A stretch of 40,010 nucleotides of DNA from Collinsella sp. OM04-5 (GCF_003439125.1 NZ_QSUU01000018.1:279-40288); one strand, 5' to 3'; shown: positions 15,950 through 24,586, numbered from the stretch's first letter. The notes: a model not told the origin generated them from the letters alone. Program-made: numbers and translations.

Positions 15950-17563
15950 ATGGCCATCATCAACAAGGGTATGTCCAGGCGTTCGTTCCTCGGCCTCACC
16001 GGCAGCGTCGCTGCTGTCGCAGGGCTTGGTCTCACCGGCTGCGGTGGCAGCTCTAGCGACGAGGGTTCCGCTTCCGGTTCCACCGATTCTGCCAACCGTG
16101 GCGGCGGCGTGATCACCGCTGGTTCCGCTTACGCTCCGTCCAGCTTCGATCCCGCCAGCACCGGCTCCGCTGTGGGCCTGGGTGCTAACTGGCACGTCGT
16201 CGAGGGCCTCTACGGCATCGATTACCACGACTACAGCACCTTCAACGAGCTCGCCACCGACGATCCCAAGTCTGTGGACGACACCACCTTCGAGGTCACC
16301 ATCCGCAAGGGCGCCAAGTTCTCCGATGGCACCGAGGTCACCGCTGACGATGTCGTCGCCTCCTACACCGCTTGCGCCGCTTCCGCTACCTATGCTCCGT
16401 TCTTCCAGCCCTTCGAGTCCATCGAGGCCAAGGACGCCAGCACCGTGACGGTCAAGACCAAGGTCCCCAACTTCTCCCTGCTCAAGGATCGTCTGGCCAT
16501 CGTCCGCGTTACCCCGGCCACCCAGACCGAGGAGGATCGCGCCAAGCAGCCGATCGGCTCCGGCCCCTGGATGTACGACTCTATCTCCGATACCGAGATC
16601 ACCCTGGTTCCCAACCCCGAGTACAACGGTGAGTATGCTGCCGAGGATAAGAAGATCCAGTACAGCATCCTGACCGACCCCACCGCTCGCGTTACCGCTC
16701 AGCAGGAGGGCTCCACGCTCGTTATGGAGCTCGTCACCGCTGACGCCGTCGACCAGCTCGAGAGCGCCGGCTGCAAGATCGACAACGTCCAGGGCTTCGG
16801 TACCCGCTTCATTATGTTCAACGTTGCCAAGGAGCCTTGGAACAACGTCAAGGTCCGTCAGGCCGTCATGTACGCGCTCGACACCGAGAAGATGGTCAGC
16901 AACACCTTCGCCGGCCTTGCCACCGCTGCCAGCTGCTACCTGCCCAAGAGCTTCACCAACTATCATGAGGCTTCCACGGTCTACAAGACCGACGCCAAGA
17001 AGGCCAAGAAGCTCATTGAGGAGTCCGGCATCACCCCGGGTGCCATCACCCTGCGCACCACCGACAACGAGCAGATTAAGGGCATGGCCGCCCAGGTCAA
17101 GAACGACCTCGACGCTCTCGGCTTCGACGTGACCATCCAGACCGATACCTCGCCGGCCACCTACGCTGCCATCGACGGCGGCGAGGCCTACGATATCCTC
17201 CTTGCCCCTGGCGATCCGTCCTGCTTCGGCGCTGATCCCGACCTGCTGCTTAACTGGTGGTACGGTGACAACGTCTGGATGCAGACCCGTTGCCCGTGGA
17301 AGGAGTCCGCTGAGTGGGAGAAGCTCCACGGTCTCATGGACGAGGCTCTTGCCGCCGAGGGCGACGAGCAGCAGAAGAAGTGGAACGAGTGCTTCGACAT
17401 CATCGCCGACAACGCCGTTCTGTACCCCGTTGTCCACGTTAAGACCGTCTCCGCTTCCTGGGACGATCCGTCCACCGCGCCCAACGGCGAGGCCCTCGAT
17501 GGCTTCAAGGGCATCGGCACGACGAGCATGTCCTTCAGGGGCGTCGCGACCGTCAAGGCCTAA
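15950..17563 (+). CDS. ABC transporter substrate-binding lipoprotein, probably sialic acid (SBP family 5)
   Basis: An extracytoplasmic solute-binding protein of the peptide/opine family (SBP_bac_5), 537 aa. The N-terminus carries a Tat-type signal, SRRSFLGL (residues 9-16), and a lipobox, LTGC, with the lipidated Cys31, followed by a Gly/Ser-rich tether. The family region with IRKGAKFSDGTEVTADDVVAS is present at about residues 112-134. The link to sialic acid is contextual: the gene heads an operon with NanA-, NanK- and NanE-like enzymes, and dipeptide-type transporters for sialic acid are known (SatABCD of Haemophilus ducreyi). ATG 15950 has AGGAG 5 nt upstream. Codon use is as strongly biased as in gap and pgk, which suggests high expression. 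Hairpins follow the stop codon. Confidence 0.85.
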   Translation: MAIINKGMSRRSFLGLTGSVAAVAGLGLTGCGGSSSDEGSASGSTDSANRGGGVITAGSAYAPSSFDPASTGSAVGLGANWHVVEGLYGIDYHDYSTFNELATDDPKSVDDTTFEVTIRKGAKFSDGTEVTADDVVASYTACAASATYAPFFQPFESIEAKDASTVTVKTKVPNFSLLKDRLAIVRVTPATQTEEDRAKQPIGSGPWMYDSISDTEITLVPNPEYNGEYAAEDKKIQYSILTDPTARVTAQQEGSTLVMELVTADAVDQLESAGCKIDNVQGFGTRFIMFNVAKEPWNNVKVRQAVMYALDTEKMVSNTFAGLATAASCYLPKSFTNYHEASTVYKTDAKKAKKLIEESGITPGAITLRTTDNEQIKGMAAQVKNDLDALGFDVTIQTDTSPATYAAIDGGEAYDILLAPGDPSCFGADPDLLLNWWYGDNVWMQTRCPWKESAEWEKLHGLMDEALAAEGDEQQKKWNECFDIIADNAVLYPVVHVKTVSASWDDPSTAPNGEALDGFKGIGTTSMSFRGVATVKA

Positions 17564-17623
17564 GACTCGCTTGAGTCATATGTAGGGCGTCGGTCGTAAG
17601 GCAACGTCCTCATAGTTGAAACA

Positions 17624-17657
17624 AAGACCCGGGCGACCTCGATGTCGCTCGGGTCTT
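17624..17657 (+). terminator. Hairpin after the binding-protein gene (partial terminator or mRNA stabiliser)
   Basis: A 14-bp stem with one G-U (17624-17637 AAGACCCGGGCGAC with 17644-17657) and a 6-nt loop lies between the binding-protein gene and the first permease gene. There is no T tract. A second hairpin, ATGAGTA-TCCG-TACTCAT, follows at 17661-17678. Such structures commonly keep the binding-protein part of the message more abundant than the rest. Confidence 0.6.
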
Positions 17658-17718
17658 GTAATGAGTATCCGTACTCATATACCAGTTGGTCCTACCGACA
17701 AAAGAAAGGGGAGAGAAC

Positions 17719-18675
17719 GTGAACAACTTGCTACGTTTGATTGGAAGGCGTCTTGTGGCGCTGCCGATCATGGCATTGGGCGTCACCGTCCTGGTGTTCT
17801 TCCTTATGTCGTTCTCCAAGACCGACCCCGCCTACACGGCGTTGGGTGACGGTGCCTCGCCCGAGGCGGTTGCCGAGTACCATGAGAAGTATGGTCTGGA
17901 CGACCCCTGGCCCGTGCGCTACGTGCGCTATATGGGCGATTTGATCCATGGCGACATGGGCACCTATGGTGCTGCTCGCAACTCCGTTGCCAAGCGCATC
18001 TCCACGGCCCTGCCCGTCACGATGCAGCTGACCTTCATCGGCCTTGCCATCGGTGCGGTCGTTTCGTTTTTGCTCGGCGTCATCGCGGCACTGTATCGCG
18101 ACAAATGGCCGGACCAAGTGATCCGCGTCTTTTCCATCGCCGGCCTGGCAACCCCGTCGTTCTGGCTTGCCGTTCTGTTGATCCTGCTGTTCTCTTCTTA
18201 TCTCAAGGTCCTCCCGGCATCGGGTGCCCTGCCTCACTTCACCACGAATCCGGCTGGTTATCTGGGCCGCATGATTATGCCCGCCATCGCCTTGGCATTT
18301 CCGCTGACGGGCCAGATGACTCGTATCGTGCGCACCGCCATGGTCGAGGAACTCGACAAGGACTATGTCCGTATGGCTCGCGGTGCCGGCGTTCCCGAGA
18401 AGGTCGTCGTCGGCATCAACGTTCTTCGCAATGCGCTGATCACCCCGGTCACCACCCTCGGTCTTAAGATCGGTTATCTCATGGGCGGCGCCGTCGTCAT
18501 CGAGGTTATCTTCAACCTCCCCGGCATGGGCACCGCGATTCTGCAGGGCGTTCAGGGCAACGAGGCGAACCTGGTTCAGGGCGTCGTTATCGTCGTTGCT
18601 CTTGCCTTCATCATCATCAACATCGTGGTTGACATGCTCTACCTGCTCATCAACCCGCGCATCAGGACGGTGTAG
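17719..18675 (+). CDS. ABC transporter permease (DppB/OppB type), probable sialic-acid system
   Basis: One of the two membrane subunits of the importer, 318 aa. The first helix is LVALPIMALGVTVLVFFLM (about residues 10-28), followed by the TDPA segment typical of DppB (usually G-D-P). The EAA loop that contacts the ATPase is visible around VEELDKDYVRMARGAGVPEKVVVGINVLRNALITPV. The C-terminal GGAVVIEVIFNLPGMG is a hallmark of the family. GTG 17719 is preferred because AAAGGGGAG lies just upstream and the usual RLIGRRLVALP start follows it; the frame extends further back without similarity. The downstream fusion gene starts 3 nt after the stop. Confidence 0.9.
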   Translation: MNNLLRLIGRRLVALPIMALGVTVLVFFLMSFSKTDPAYTALGDGASPEAVAEYHEKYGLDDPWPVRYVRYMGDLIHGDMGTYGAARNSVAKRISTALPVTMQLTFIGLAIGAVVSFLLGVIAALYRDKWPDQVIRVFSIAGLATPSFWLAVLLILLFSSYLKVLPASGALPHFTTNPAGYLGRMIMPAIALAFPLTGQMTRIVRTAMVEELDKDYVRMARGAGVPEKVVVGINVLRNALITPVTTLGLKIGYLMGGAVVIEVIFNLPGMGTAILQGVQGNEANLVQGVVIVVALAFIIINIVVDMLYLLINPRIRTV

Positions 18676-18678
18676 ATT

Positions 18679-20694
18679 ATGGTAAAGATTCGAGAGAAGC
18701 AAACCGAGCAGCTCGAGAAGGCTGCCTCCAAGGGGCTCAAGCTCGGTGGCTGGAAGAAGATGACGCTGTCTTCTAAGATTGCCGCCGTCGTGCTGGTGCT
18801 GGTCGCCCTGACTGCGATTCTGGCGCCCCTTCTTGCCCCCTATAGCCCGGTCGAGATCTTTACGGCTCGCCAGGCTCCCGGCAACGGATTTATCTTCGGT
18901 ACCGACGATAAGGGTCGCGACATTCTGTCGCGTATGCTCTACGGTGGTCGTTACTCGCTGATTATCGGCTTTGGCGCCACTGCTATGGCTCTGGTCTGCG
19001 GCTCGGTCGTGGGCGCCCTTGCAGCGGTTTCGCGCAAGGCCGTCTCCGAGACGATCATGCGTATCTTGGACATCATCATGTCCATCCCGGGCATCGCCCT
19101 CGCGGCCGTCTTCGTCTCCATCCTGGGCAACTCCGTGCCGTCGATCATCTTCGCCATCGGCTTTATGTACACTCCGCAGATTGCCCGTATCGTGCGCGCC
19201 AACATCGTGTCCGAGTACGGCGAGGACTATGTCCGCGCGGTCATCGTTTCCGGCGCCAAGGCTCCGTGGATTTTGATCAAGCATGTTCTGCGTAACTGCA
19301 TCGCCCCGATCATGGTCTTCACCGTTACCCTGGTCGCCGACGCCATCATCTTCGAGGCCTCGCTGACCTTCATCGGCGCTGGTATTCAGGAGCCCACCGC
19401 TACCTGGGGCAACATCCTCGCCGACGCCCGCGGCGGCGTGCTCGCCGGCCGTTGGTGGCAGGCGCTGTTCCCGGGCCTGGCCATCATGATCACCTGCCTG
19501 GCACTCAACATCCTCTCCGAGGGCATTACCGACGCCATGGCCGCTGCTCCCTCCGCCGCCCTGGATCCGACCGATTCCTCCAAGCGTCGCGAGGCCGACC
19601 TGCTGGTCTCTGACCCCGTTCGCGCCTACAAGGAGCAGGCCCAGTCCCTCTCCGCTCGCCTTGGCGCCCTGCGCGATGTCGAGCTCAAGCGTGACGATCG
19701 CCATGTGCCCGACGAGTCTGTCGAACCGATCCTTTCGGTCCGCGATTTCTGCATCCAGTTTGAGCATCACGGCGATATCAACGTCGTCGACCATGTCAAC
19801 TTTGACGTCCGTCCTGGTCAGACCATGGGCCTGGTGGGCGAGTCCGGTTGCGGTAAGTCCATCACCACGCTGGCCATCATGGGCCTGACCGACGATGACG
19901 AGCACCTTTCCGGCGAGGTCCTCTGGGAGGGCCGCGACCTGCTCAAGATGAGCAAGAAGGAGTGGTTCGGCCTGCGCGGTACCGATATCGCTATGGTCTA
20001 TCAGGACGCCCTGTCCTCGCTCAACCCCTCCATGCTCATCTCTGCCCAGATGAAGCAGCTCACCAAGCGCGGCGGCACCCGCAGCGCCGAGGAACTCCTG
20101 GAGCTCGTGGGCCTCGACCCCAAGCGTACGCTCGAGAGCTACCCGCATGAGCTTTCCGGTGGCCAGCGTCAGCGTGTCCTGATCGCTATGGCCCTTACCC
20201 GCGACCCCAAGCTGGTCATCTGCGACGAGCCCACGACCGCTCTGGACGTTACCGTCCAGAAGCAGGTCATCAAGCTGCTCAACGACCTTCAGGCCAAGCT
20301 CGGCTTTGCCATGATCTTCGTCTCGCATGACCTGGCGCTGGTCGCCGAGGTCGCCCATAACATCACGGTTATGTACGCCGGTCAGGTTATCGAGCAGGCG
20401 CCCACCAAGGAGCTGCTCACTAACCCGATCCACGAGTATACCCGCGGTCTTCTGGGCTCCGTTCTGTCCATCGAGAGCGGTTCGGGCCGTCTGCACCAGG
20501 TGCCCGGCGCCGTTCCGAGCCCGCGCGATTTCCCCAAGGGCGATCGCTTCGCGCCCCGCTCGAGCCATCCGCGCATTGGCCTGGACACCCGTCCGGTCTT
20601 CAAGCGCGTGCCCGGCACCGAGCACTTCTATTCCGAGCTCCCCGACGAGGTGCTCAAGGCAAATGGTTTGACCCCTCACGCGGAGGTGATGTAG
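18679..20694 (+). CDS. Fused ABC permease (DppC type) and ATPase (DppD type)
   Basis: One 671-aa polypeptide joins the second permease and the first ATPase of the importer. The first half (about residues 30-295) is a DppC permease: helix IAAVVLVLVALTAILAPLL, the GTDDKGRDILSRMLYGGRYSL segment, and the EAA loop VSEYGEDYVRAVIVSGAKAPWILIKHVLRNCIAPI. A linker of about 50 residues leads to an ATPase with Walker A GESGCGKS (residues 387-394), LSGGQ (492-496), Walker B LVICDEP and the switch His in FVSHD. No stop or frameshift lies at the junction. The C-terminal Cys motif of most OppD/DppD proteins is replaced by RFAPRSSHPRIG, without Cys. With a four-gene transporter, the fusion supplies the otherwise missing fifth subunit. 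Confidence 0.93.
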   Translation: MVKIREKQTEQLEKAASKGLKLGGWKKMTLSSKIAAVVLVLVALTAILAPLLAPYSPVEIFTARQAPGNGFIFGTDDKGRDILSRMLYGGRYSLIIGFGATAMALVCGSVVGALAAVSRKAVSETIMRILDIIMSIPGIALAAVFVSILGNSVPSIIFAIGFMYTPQIARIVRANIVSEYGEDYVRAVIVSGAKAPWILIKHVLRNCIAPIMVFTVTLVADAIIFEASLTFIGAGIQEPTATWGNILADARGGVLAGRWWQALFPGLAIMITCLALNILSEGITDAMAAAPSAALDPTDSSKRREADLLVSDPVRAYKEQAQSLSARLGALRDVELKRDDRHVPDESVEPILSVRDFCIQFEHHGDINVVDHVNFDVRPGQTMGLVGESGCGKSITTLAIMGLTDDDEHLSGEVLWEGRDLLKMSKKEWFGLRGTDIAMVYQDALSSLNPSMLISAQMKQLTKRGGTRSAEELLELVGLDPKRTLESYPHELSGGQRQRVLIAMALTRDPKLVICDEPTTALDVTVQKQVIKLLNDLQAKLGFAMIFVSHDLALVAEVAHNITVMYAGQVIEQAPTKELLTNPIHEYTRGLLGSVLSIESGSGRLHQVPGAVPSPRDFPKGDRFAPRSSHPRIGLDTRPVFKRVPGTEHFYSELPDEVLKANGLTPHAEVM

Positions 20695-21522
20695 ATGAGC
20701 GAGACCGCAGTCAACGGCGTCGAGCCGATCATCTTCCTTGATGACGTCCACGTCACCTTTAGGACCCGTACCGGCTCGATTCTGCACCCCAACCTGGTTC
20801 ACGCCGTCCAGGGTGTAACGATTAGGCTCATGCCCGGTCAGACGATCGGCATCGTCGGCGAGTCCGGTTGCGGTAAGTCCACCACCGCCAACGTCATGTG
20901 CGGCCTGCAGGCCCCCACGAGCGGCAAGGTCTACTTTAAGGGCAAGGACGTAACCAAGCGTACCGCCGAGGACCGTCGCCACATGGGTCGCGTCATCTCG
21001 GTCGTGTTCCAGAACCCGGCCACGGCGCTCAACCCCCGCATGGTCGTTCGCGAGCAGCTGCTCGATCCCATGCGCGTCCACAATCTGGGCACCGAGGCCG
21101 AACAGGAGAAGCGCGTCAAGGAACTCCTGGAGCTCACCGGTCTGCCCAGCTCCGCCGCCGAGGTTCTTCCCGGTCAGCTTTCGGGCGGCCAGCGCCAGCG
21201 CGTCGCAATTGCCCGTGCCCTGTCGCTGAACCCCGATGCCATCATCGCCGACGAGCCCACCTCGGCTCTGGACGTTTCGGTCCGCGCGCAGATTCTGAAC
21301 CTGCTGACCGACCTTAAGAAGGAGCTCGGCCTGGCCATGGTGTTCATCAGCCATGACATCCAGACGGTCCGCTATATCTCTGACGACATCATCGTTATGA
21401 ATGGCGGCAAGATCGTCGAGCAGGGCGAGGCCAAGCAGGTCTTCCAGCACCCCCAGGACCCCTACACCAAGATGCTGCTCGGCGCTGCGCCGTCGCTGCT
21501 GCATCCCAAGCTCGGCGAGTAG
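20695..21522 (+). CDS. ABC transporter ATPase (DppF type), probable sialic-acid system
   Basis: The second ATPase of the importer, 275 aa. Walker A is GESGCGKS (residues 55-62), the signature LSGGQRQRVAIARALSL starts near residue 162, and Walker B is AIIADEPTSALD with MVFISHD as the switch region. It is shorter than usual DppF/OppF proteins because it ends at the ATPase fold and lacks the C-terminal oligopeptide-type Cys extension. ATG 20695 directly abuts the stop of the fusion gene and has the strong ribosome-binding site GGAGGTGAT. It is the last transporter gene of the operon. Confidence 0.92.
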   Translation: MSETAVNGVEPIIFLDDVHVTFRTRTGSILHPNLVHAVQGVTIRLMPGQTIGIVGESGCGKSTTANVMCGLQAPTSGKVYFKGKDVTKRTAEDRRHMGRVISVVFQNPATALNPRMVVREQLLDPMRVHNLGTEAEQEKRVKELLELTGLPSSAAEVLPGQLSGGQRQRVAIARALSLNPDAIIADEPTSALDVSVRAQILNLLTDLKKELGLAMVFISHDIQTVRYISDDIIVMNGGKIVEQGEAKQVFQHPQDPYTKMLLGAAPSLLHPKLGE

Positions 21523-21538
21523 TCTCGCTTTCCCTCCC

Positions 21539-21566
21539 GTGCGCCCGGTTCCCTTGCCGGGCGCAC
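21539..21566 (+). repeat. Hairpin between the transporter and esterase genes
   Basis: A perfect 10-bp stem, GTGCGCCCGG (21539-21548) with CCGGGCGCAC (21557-21566), and an 8-nt loop. No T tract follows. It probably marks an mRNA processing or stability boundary in the operon and not a full stop. Confidence 0.55.
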
Positions 21567-21602
21567 CTCCGTTGCGATTTCGAAAGGTTGGGTTCACGAG
21601 CC

Positions 21603-22580
21603 ATGCCAAGTGCTCAGGAGCTGCAACAGCAATTTGGTGAATATCGAGGCGCCATGCCCCGTCCATCAGATTTCGATCTCTTTTGGAAGGATCGCATGGC
21701 CGAGGCCGACGCCGTCGGGCTTGACTATGCGATCGAGACGGCATCGGTCACCGATGCCGTGACCTGCCAGCTTTTCGACCTCTGGTATACCGGCATGTGT
21801 GGCGCTCGCCTGCATGCCAAGTACCTTAAACCCGTCTCGGACGAGCCCGTGCCATTGGTACTTCAGTTCCATGGGTATCCGGGTGCAAGCCGCAGCTGGT
21901 TTGAGCAGGCGTCGTTTGCGGGCATGGGCATGGCACTCATCGCCCTCGACTGCCCCGGCCAAGGAGGTCCCTCCGAGGACATTGGTGGATTTGAGGGCAC
22001 AACGGTCGCGGGCCATATCGTCGCCGGTATCGACGGCGACCCGGCCAACCTCTACTATGTCCGCTTGCACCAAGATATTCGCATCCTGTGCCGCATCGTT
22101 CGCGAGCTCGAGGGCATCGATCTTGCCCGTGTGTTTGTGAACGGCGCGTCGCAGGGCGGCGGTTTGGGCATTGCGACCTGTGCACTTAACAGCGAGCTTA
22201 TCAATCGCGCCGCCATCCTCTATCCCTTCCTGTCGGATTTCCGCCTGGTCTGGGATTTGGATGCCGACGACATTGCCTACGAGGGCCTGCGCTATTGGTC
22301 TCGCTGGTTTGACGAGGACTCGACTCGTATCGACGTAGCCTATGCCAAGCTGGCGTACTTCGATTCCAAGAACTTTGCCCCTATGGTCAAATGCCCCGTG
22401 CTGTTTGGCACCGGCACAGCCGATACCGTCTGTCCGCCAGCGACGCAGTTTGCGGTCTATAACAACCTGACCTGTGAAAAGCGTCATGAGTTCTTTGAAG
22501 GCTTTGGCCACGAGGAGATTCAGGATTTTGACGATCTGATCATTCCGTTTTTCTGCAAGGGAGGGGAGGCTTATGTCTAA
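21603..22580 (+). CDS. CE7/AXE1-type acetyl esterase, probable sialate O-acetylesterase
   Basis: An alpha/beta hydrolase of the acetyl xylan esterase/cephalosporin-C deacetylase family, 325 aa, with no signal peptide. The N-terminal family motif PRPSDFDLFWKDRM is present, then the oxyanion region FHGYPGASRSW and DCPGQGG. The full catalytic triad is visible: Ser183 in GASQGGG, Asp274 in GTGTADTV and His303 in GFGHEE. In a sialic-acid operon the likely task is to remove O-acetyl groups from imported sialic acids so that the lyase can act; that is inference from position. ATG 21603 fits the family's N-terminus but lies 15 nt after AAAGG; an upstream in-frame TTG (21588) is too close to that site. 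The 3' end overlaps the next gene by 8 nt. Confidence 0.85.
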   Translation: MPSAQELQQQFGEYRGAMPRPSDFDLFWKDRMAEADAVGLDYAIETASVTDAVTCQLFDLWYTGMCGARLHAKYLKPVSDEPVPLVLQFHGYPGASRSWFEQASFAGMGMALIALDCPGQGGPSEDIGGFEGTTVAGHIVAGIDGDPANLYYVRLHQDIRILCRIVRELEGIDLARVFVNGASQGGGLGIATCALNSELINRAAILYPFLSDFRLVWDLDADDIAYEGLRYWSRWFDEDSTRIDVAYAKLAYFDSKNFAPMVKCPVLFGTGTADTVCPPATQFAVYNNLTCEKRHEFFEGFGHEEIQDFDDLIIPFFCKGGEAYV

Positions 22581-23424
22581 GTGCGAGAGCAATGTCAATG
22601 AGCTGATTGTCTCCGACCTTGTGGGGATTCCCGGAACGGTCTCGTCAAGGCTCGCTGATTTCCGGGATTGGCGCGGTGATGCTTCTGCGGATGTTTCCGA
22701 ATTAGAGATAGCCGCTTCGGACCTTGAGGTTTGCGGGCCGAGTATTACGGTGATCGATTTCGCCAATCCGTATGCCCGCTACTCCGAGGTTTCCTTTGAG
22801 CTTGGTGGCGATGTGGTCCACGCACGCTTGATTGAGCCTGCCGGTCGCGCCCGAGCATCCGAGCTTGTGCCGCTATGTCTGATGTTTCACGACATCGACC
22901 GACCCGTGCGGGGATGGCATCACATGACGAGGTTTGCGGCCATGGGATATGCCGTGCTTGCGCTGGACGATGAGGCGATTGGATCCAGCGAGCTGCAGCA
23001 GGGGATTGCCTCTCCTGCTTTTGTCAAGCGCGTCCGTTGGGGTTGCGCGATGGCGAAGGTGGCGCGCAATCTTGATGGCGTGGACCCCGACCGCATCTTT
23101 GCATGGGGCGAGGGCCTTGGCGGCGGAGTCGCGCTGGCGGTTTCTGCTCTGGACGAGCGGGGCCTCGCCTGCACGGCGGTTGCCAATCCGCTTCCTGGCG
23201 GCCTCGAGGCGCTGTCGTCTCGGGTGCGCGGATCGGTGCTCATGGGCACATCGCTTATGGATACCGTGAGCGATCCCAAGGATCAGTTTGCCGTATTCAA
23301 CGGTCTTGAGTGTGACCGGAGGCATATCATCTATGCAAAATACGCTCACGAGCGCATCAATGCGTTCGAAAACAAAGTCGTCGACTTCTTTAACCAAACG
23401 TTCTACCCGTGTTCTTTGGCCTAG
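22573..23424 (+). CDS. Degenerate CE7-type esterase paralogue, probably catalytically inactive
   Basis: This 283-aa protein aligns with the esterase encoded just upstream: MFHDIDRPVRGW against QFHGYPGASRSW, WGEGLGGG against NGASQGGG, MGTSLMDTVSDPKDQFAVFNGL against FGTGTADTVCPPATQFAVYNNL. The nucleophile Ser is replaced by Gly181, while Asp230 and His259 of the triad positions remain. About 40 residues between the nucleophile and the Asp strand, the helical lid region of the paralogue, are missing. The frame is intact, with normal codon use and no stop codons, so it looks like a maintained pseudoenzyme and not a decaying gene. ATG 22573 overlaps the upstream stop. It could be a regulatory or structural partner of the active esterase, since CE7 enzymes are oligomeric, or could bind a ligand. 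Confidence 0.75.
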   Translation: MSKCESNVNELIVSDLVGIPGTVSSRLADFRDWRGDASADVSELEIAASDLEVCGPSITVIDFANPYARYSEVSFELGGDVVHARLIEPAGRARASELVPLCLMFHDIDRPVRGWHHMTRFAAMGYAVLALDDEAIGSSELQQGIASPAFVKRVRWGCAMAKVARNLDGVDPDRIFAWGEGLGGGVALAVSALDERGLACTAVANPLPGGLEALSSRVRGSVLMGTSLMDTVSDPKDQFAVFNGLECDRRHIIYAKYAHERINAFENKVVDFFNQTFYPCSLA

Positions 23425-23492
23425 ACGGCCTGGACACTGCCAACAAGAGTGGGCGGCATAGGGCTGCCCGCCAGACAGCTAAGGAGATTCTT

Positions 23493-24413
23493 GTGGCAAC
23501 TCAGAAATTCACCGGCGTTATCCCTCCCGTCGTTGTTCCCGATACCGAAGACCACCAGCTCGATGTTGCCTCCTTTGAGCGCAGCATCAACCGCATGATC
23601 GATGCCGGCGTCGATGGCTTGTTCTTCCTGGGCTCCTCGGGCGAGGTTGTCTTCTCCACCGACGAGCGTCGCCGTCAGATCATCGCCGAGGCCGTCCGTA
23701 TCGTCGACCACCGCGTTCCCGTTCTGGTCGGCATCATCGACACCGAGACCGAGCGCATGATCGAGCACGGCAAGGTCGCTCAAGAGCTGGGCGCCGATGC
23801 GCTTGTCGCCACCTGCCCGTTCTATGCTCTGCAGGGCATGACCGAGGTCGAGGAGCACTTCCGCATCCTGCATGAGGAACTCGACCTGCCCATCTTCGCC
23901 TACGACATCCCCGTGTGCGTCCACACCAAGCTCCCCTGGAAGCTCCTTGCCAAGCTCGGCGCCGAGGGCGTTCTGGCCGGCGTCAAGGATTCCTCGGGTG
24001 ATGACATCTCGTTCCGCTACCTCGTTCAGGAGAACGAGAAGAACGGACATCCGATGAGCATCCTCACCGGTCATGAGGTTGTTGTCGACGGCGCCTACCT
24101 CGGTGGCGCCGACGGTTCCGTCCCGGGTCTCGCCAACGTTGAGCCCGAGGGCTACGTGCGTCAGTGGAAGGCCGCCCAGGCTGGTGACTGGGCTACCGTC
24201 AAGGCCGAGCAGGATCGCCTCAATGAGATTTCGCACATCTGGGATGTCACCTCTGGCGTCCAGGGCTATGCCGGTGGCGTTGGCGCCTTCAAGACTGCTA
24301 TGAACCTCATGGGCATCTTCGACAGCCCGACCATGCCGCGCCCGGTGAAGGCCATGACCGGCGAGAACGTCGAGGCGATTAAGAAGGTCCTTCAGGACAA
24401 CGGTCTGCTGTAG
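23493..24413 (+). CDS. nanA: N-acetylneuraminate lyase-like aldolase (DHDPS/NAL family)
   Basis: A class I aldolase of the dihydrodipicolinate synthase/N-acetylneuraminate lyase family, 306 aa. It probably splits N-acetylneuraminate into ManNAc and pyruvate. The Schiff-base Lys is Lys165 in AGVKDSSG; the GSSGE carboxylate loop and the TCPFY stretch with Tyr111 are also present. From sequence alone a DapA-like or other keto-acid aldolase role is possible. The nan context decides for the lyase. GTG 23493 is chosen because AAGGAG (23481-23486) lies 6 nt upstream; the frame runs on upstream into the end of the previous gene without similarity. Codon use is strongly biased, as in the glycolytic genes. 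Confidence 0.82.
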   Translation: MATQKFTGVIPPVVVPDTEDHQLDVASFERSINRMIDAGVDGLFFLGSSGEVVFSTDERRRQIIAEAVRIVDHRVPVLVGIIDTETERMIEHGKVAQELGADALVATCPFYALQGMTEVEEHFRILHEELDLPIFAYDIPVCVHTKLPWKLLAKLGAEGVLAGVKDSSGDDISFRYLVQENEKNGHPMSILTGHEVVVDGAYLGGADGSVPGLANVEPEGYVRQWKAAQAGDWATVKAEQDRLNEISHIWDVTSGVQGYAGGVGAFKTAMNLMGIFDSPTMPRPVKAMTGENVEAIKKVLQDNGLL

Positions 24414-24443
24414 TGCTTTCCCAGGCGCCCAACCTCGCGCCTC

Positions 24444-24485
24444 AACCGTGCGGCCATGACCCATTAGGTCAATGGCCACACGGTT
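24444..24485 (+). repeat. Long imperfect hairpin between nanA and nanK
   Basis: AACCGTG, GGCCAT and GACC (24444-24461) pair with GGTC, ATGGCC and CACGGTT (24467-24485), interrupted by one mismatch and one bulge, with a 5-nt loop. TTTCTC follows. A second 7-bp hairpin lies at 24521-24547 and a run of six T before the nanK ribosome-binding site. The 173-nt gap is highly structured and may lower expression of nanK and nanE compared with nanA. Confidence 0.55.
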
Positions 24486-24586
24486 TCTCGGCGATTTCGG
24501 GCACCTGGAAAACCTTTACCGCGCTGTGACGGCTAGCCTGACGGCGCATTTCCTGTAGTTGTTTTTTATCTCCTAAGGAGAGCGAC

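Noticed and set aside
19540..19740. Possible frameshift or sequencing error joining permease and ATPase
   Set aside because: The frame is continuous through the linker, codon use is uniform, and no stop codon or leftover start with a ribosome-binding site lies at the junction. The fusion looks real.
17731..21744. Very long open frame (over 1300 codons) on the minus strand opposite the nan transporter genes
   Set aside because: It is antisense to clear ABC transporter genes, has a composition set by their codon bias, and shows no family motif. Similar antisense frames opposite uvrB, uvrA, murJ and oppDF were rejected for the same reason.
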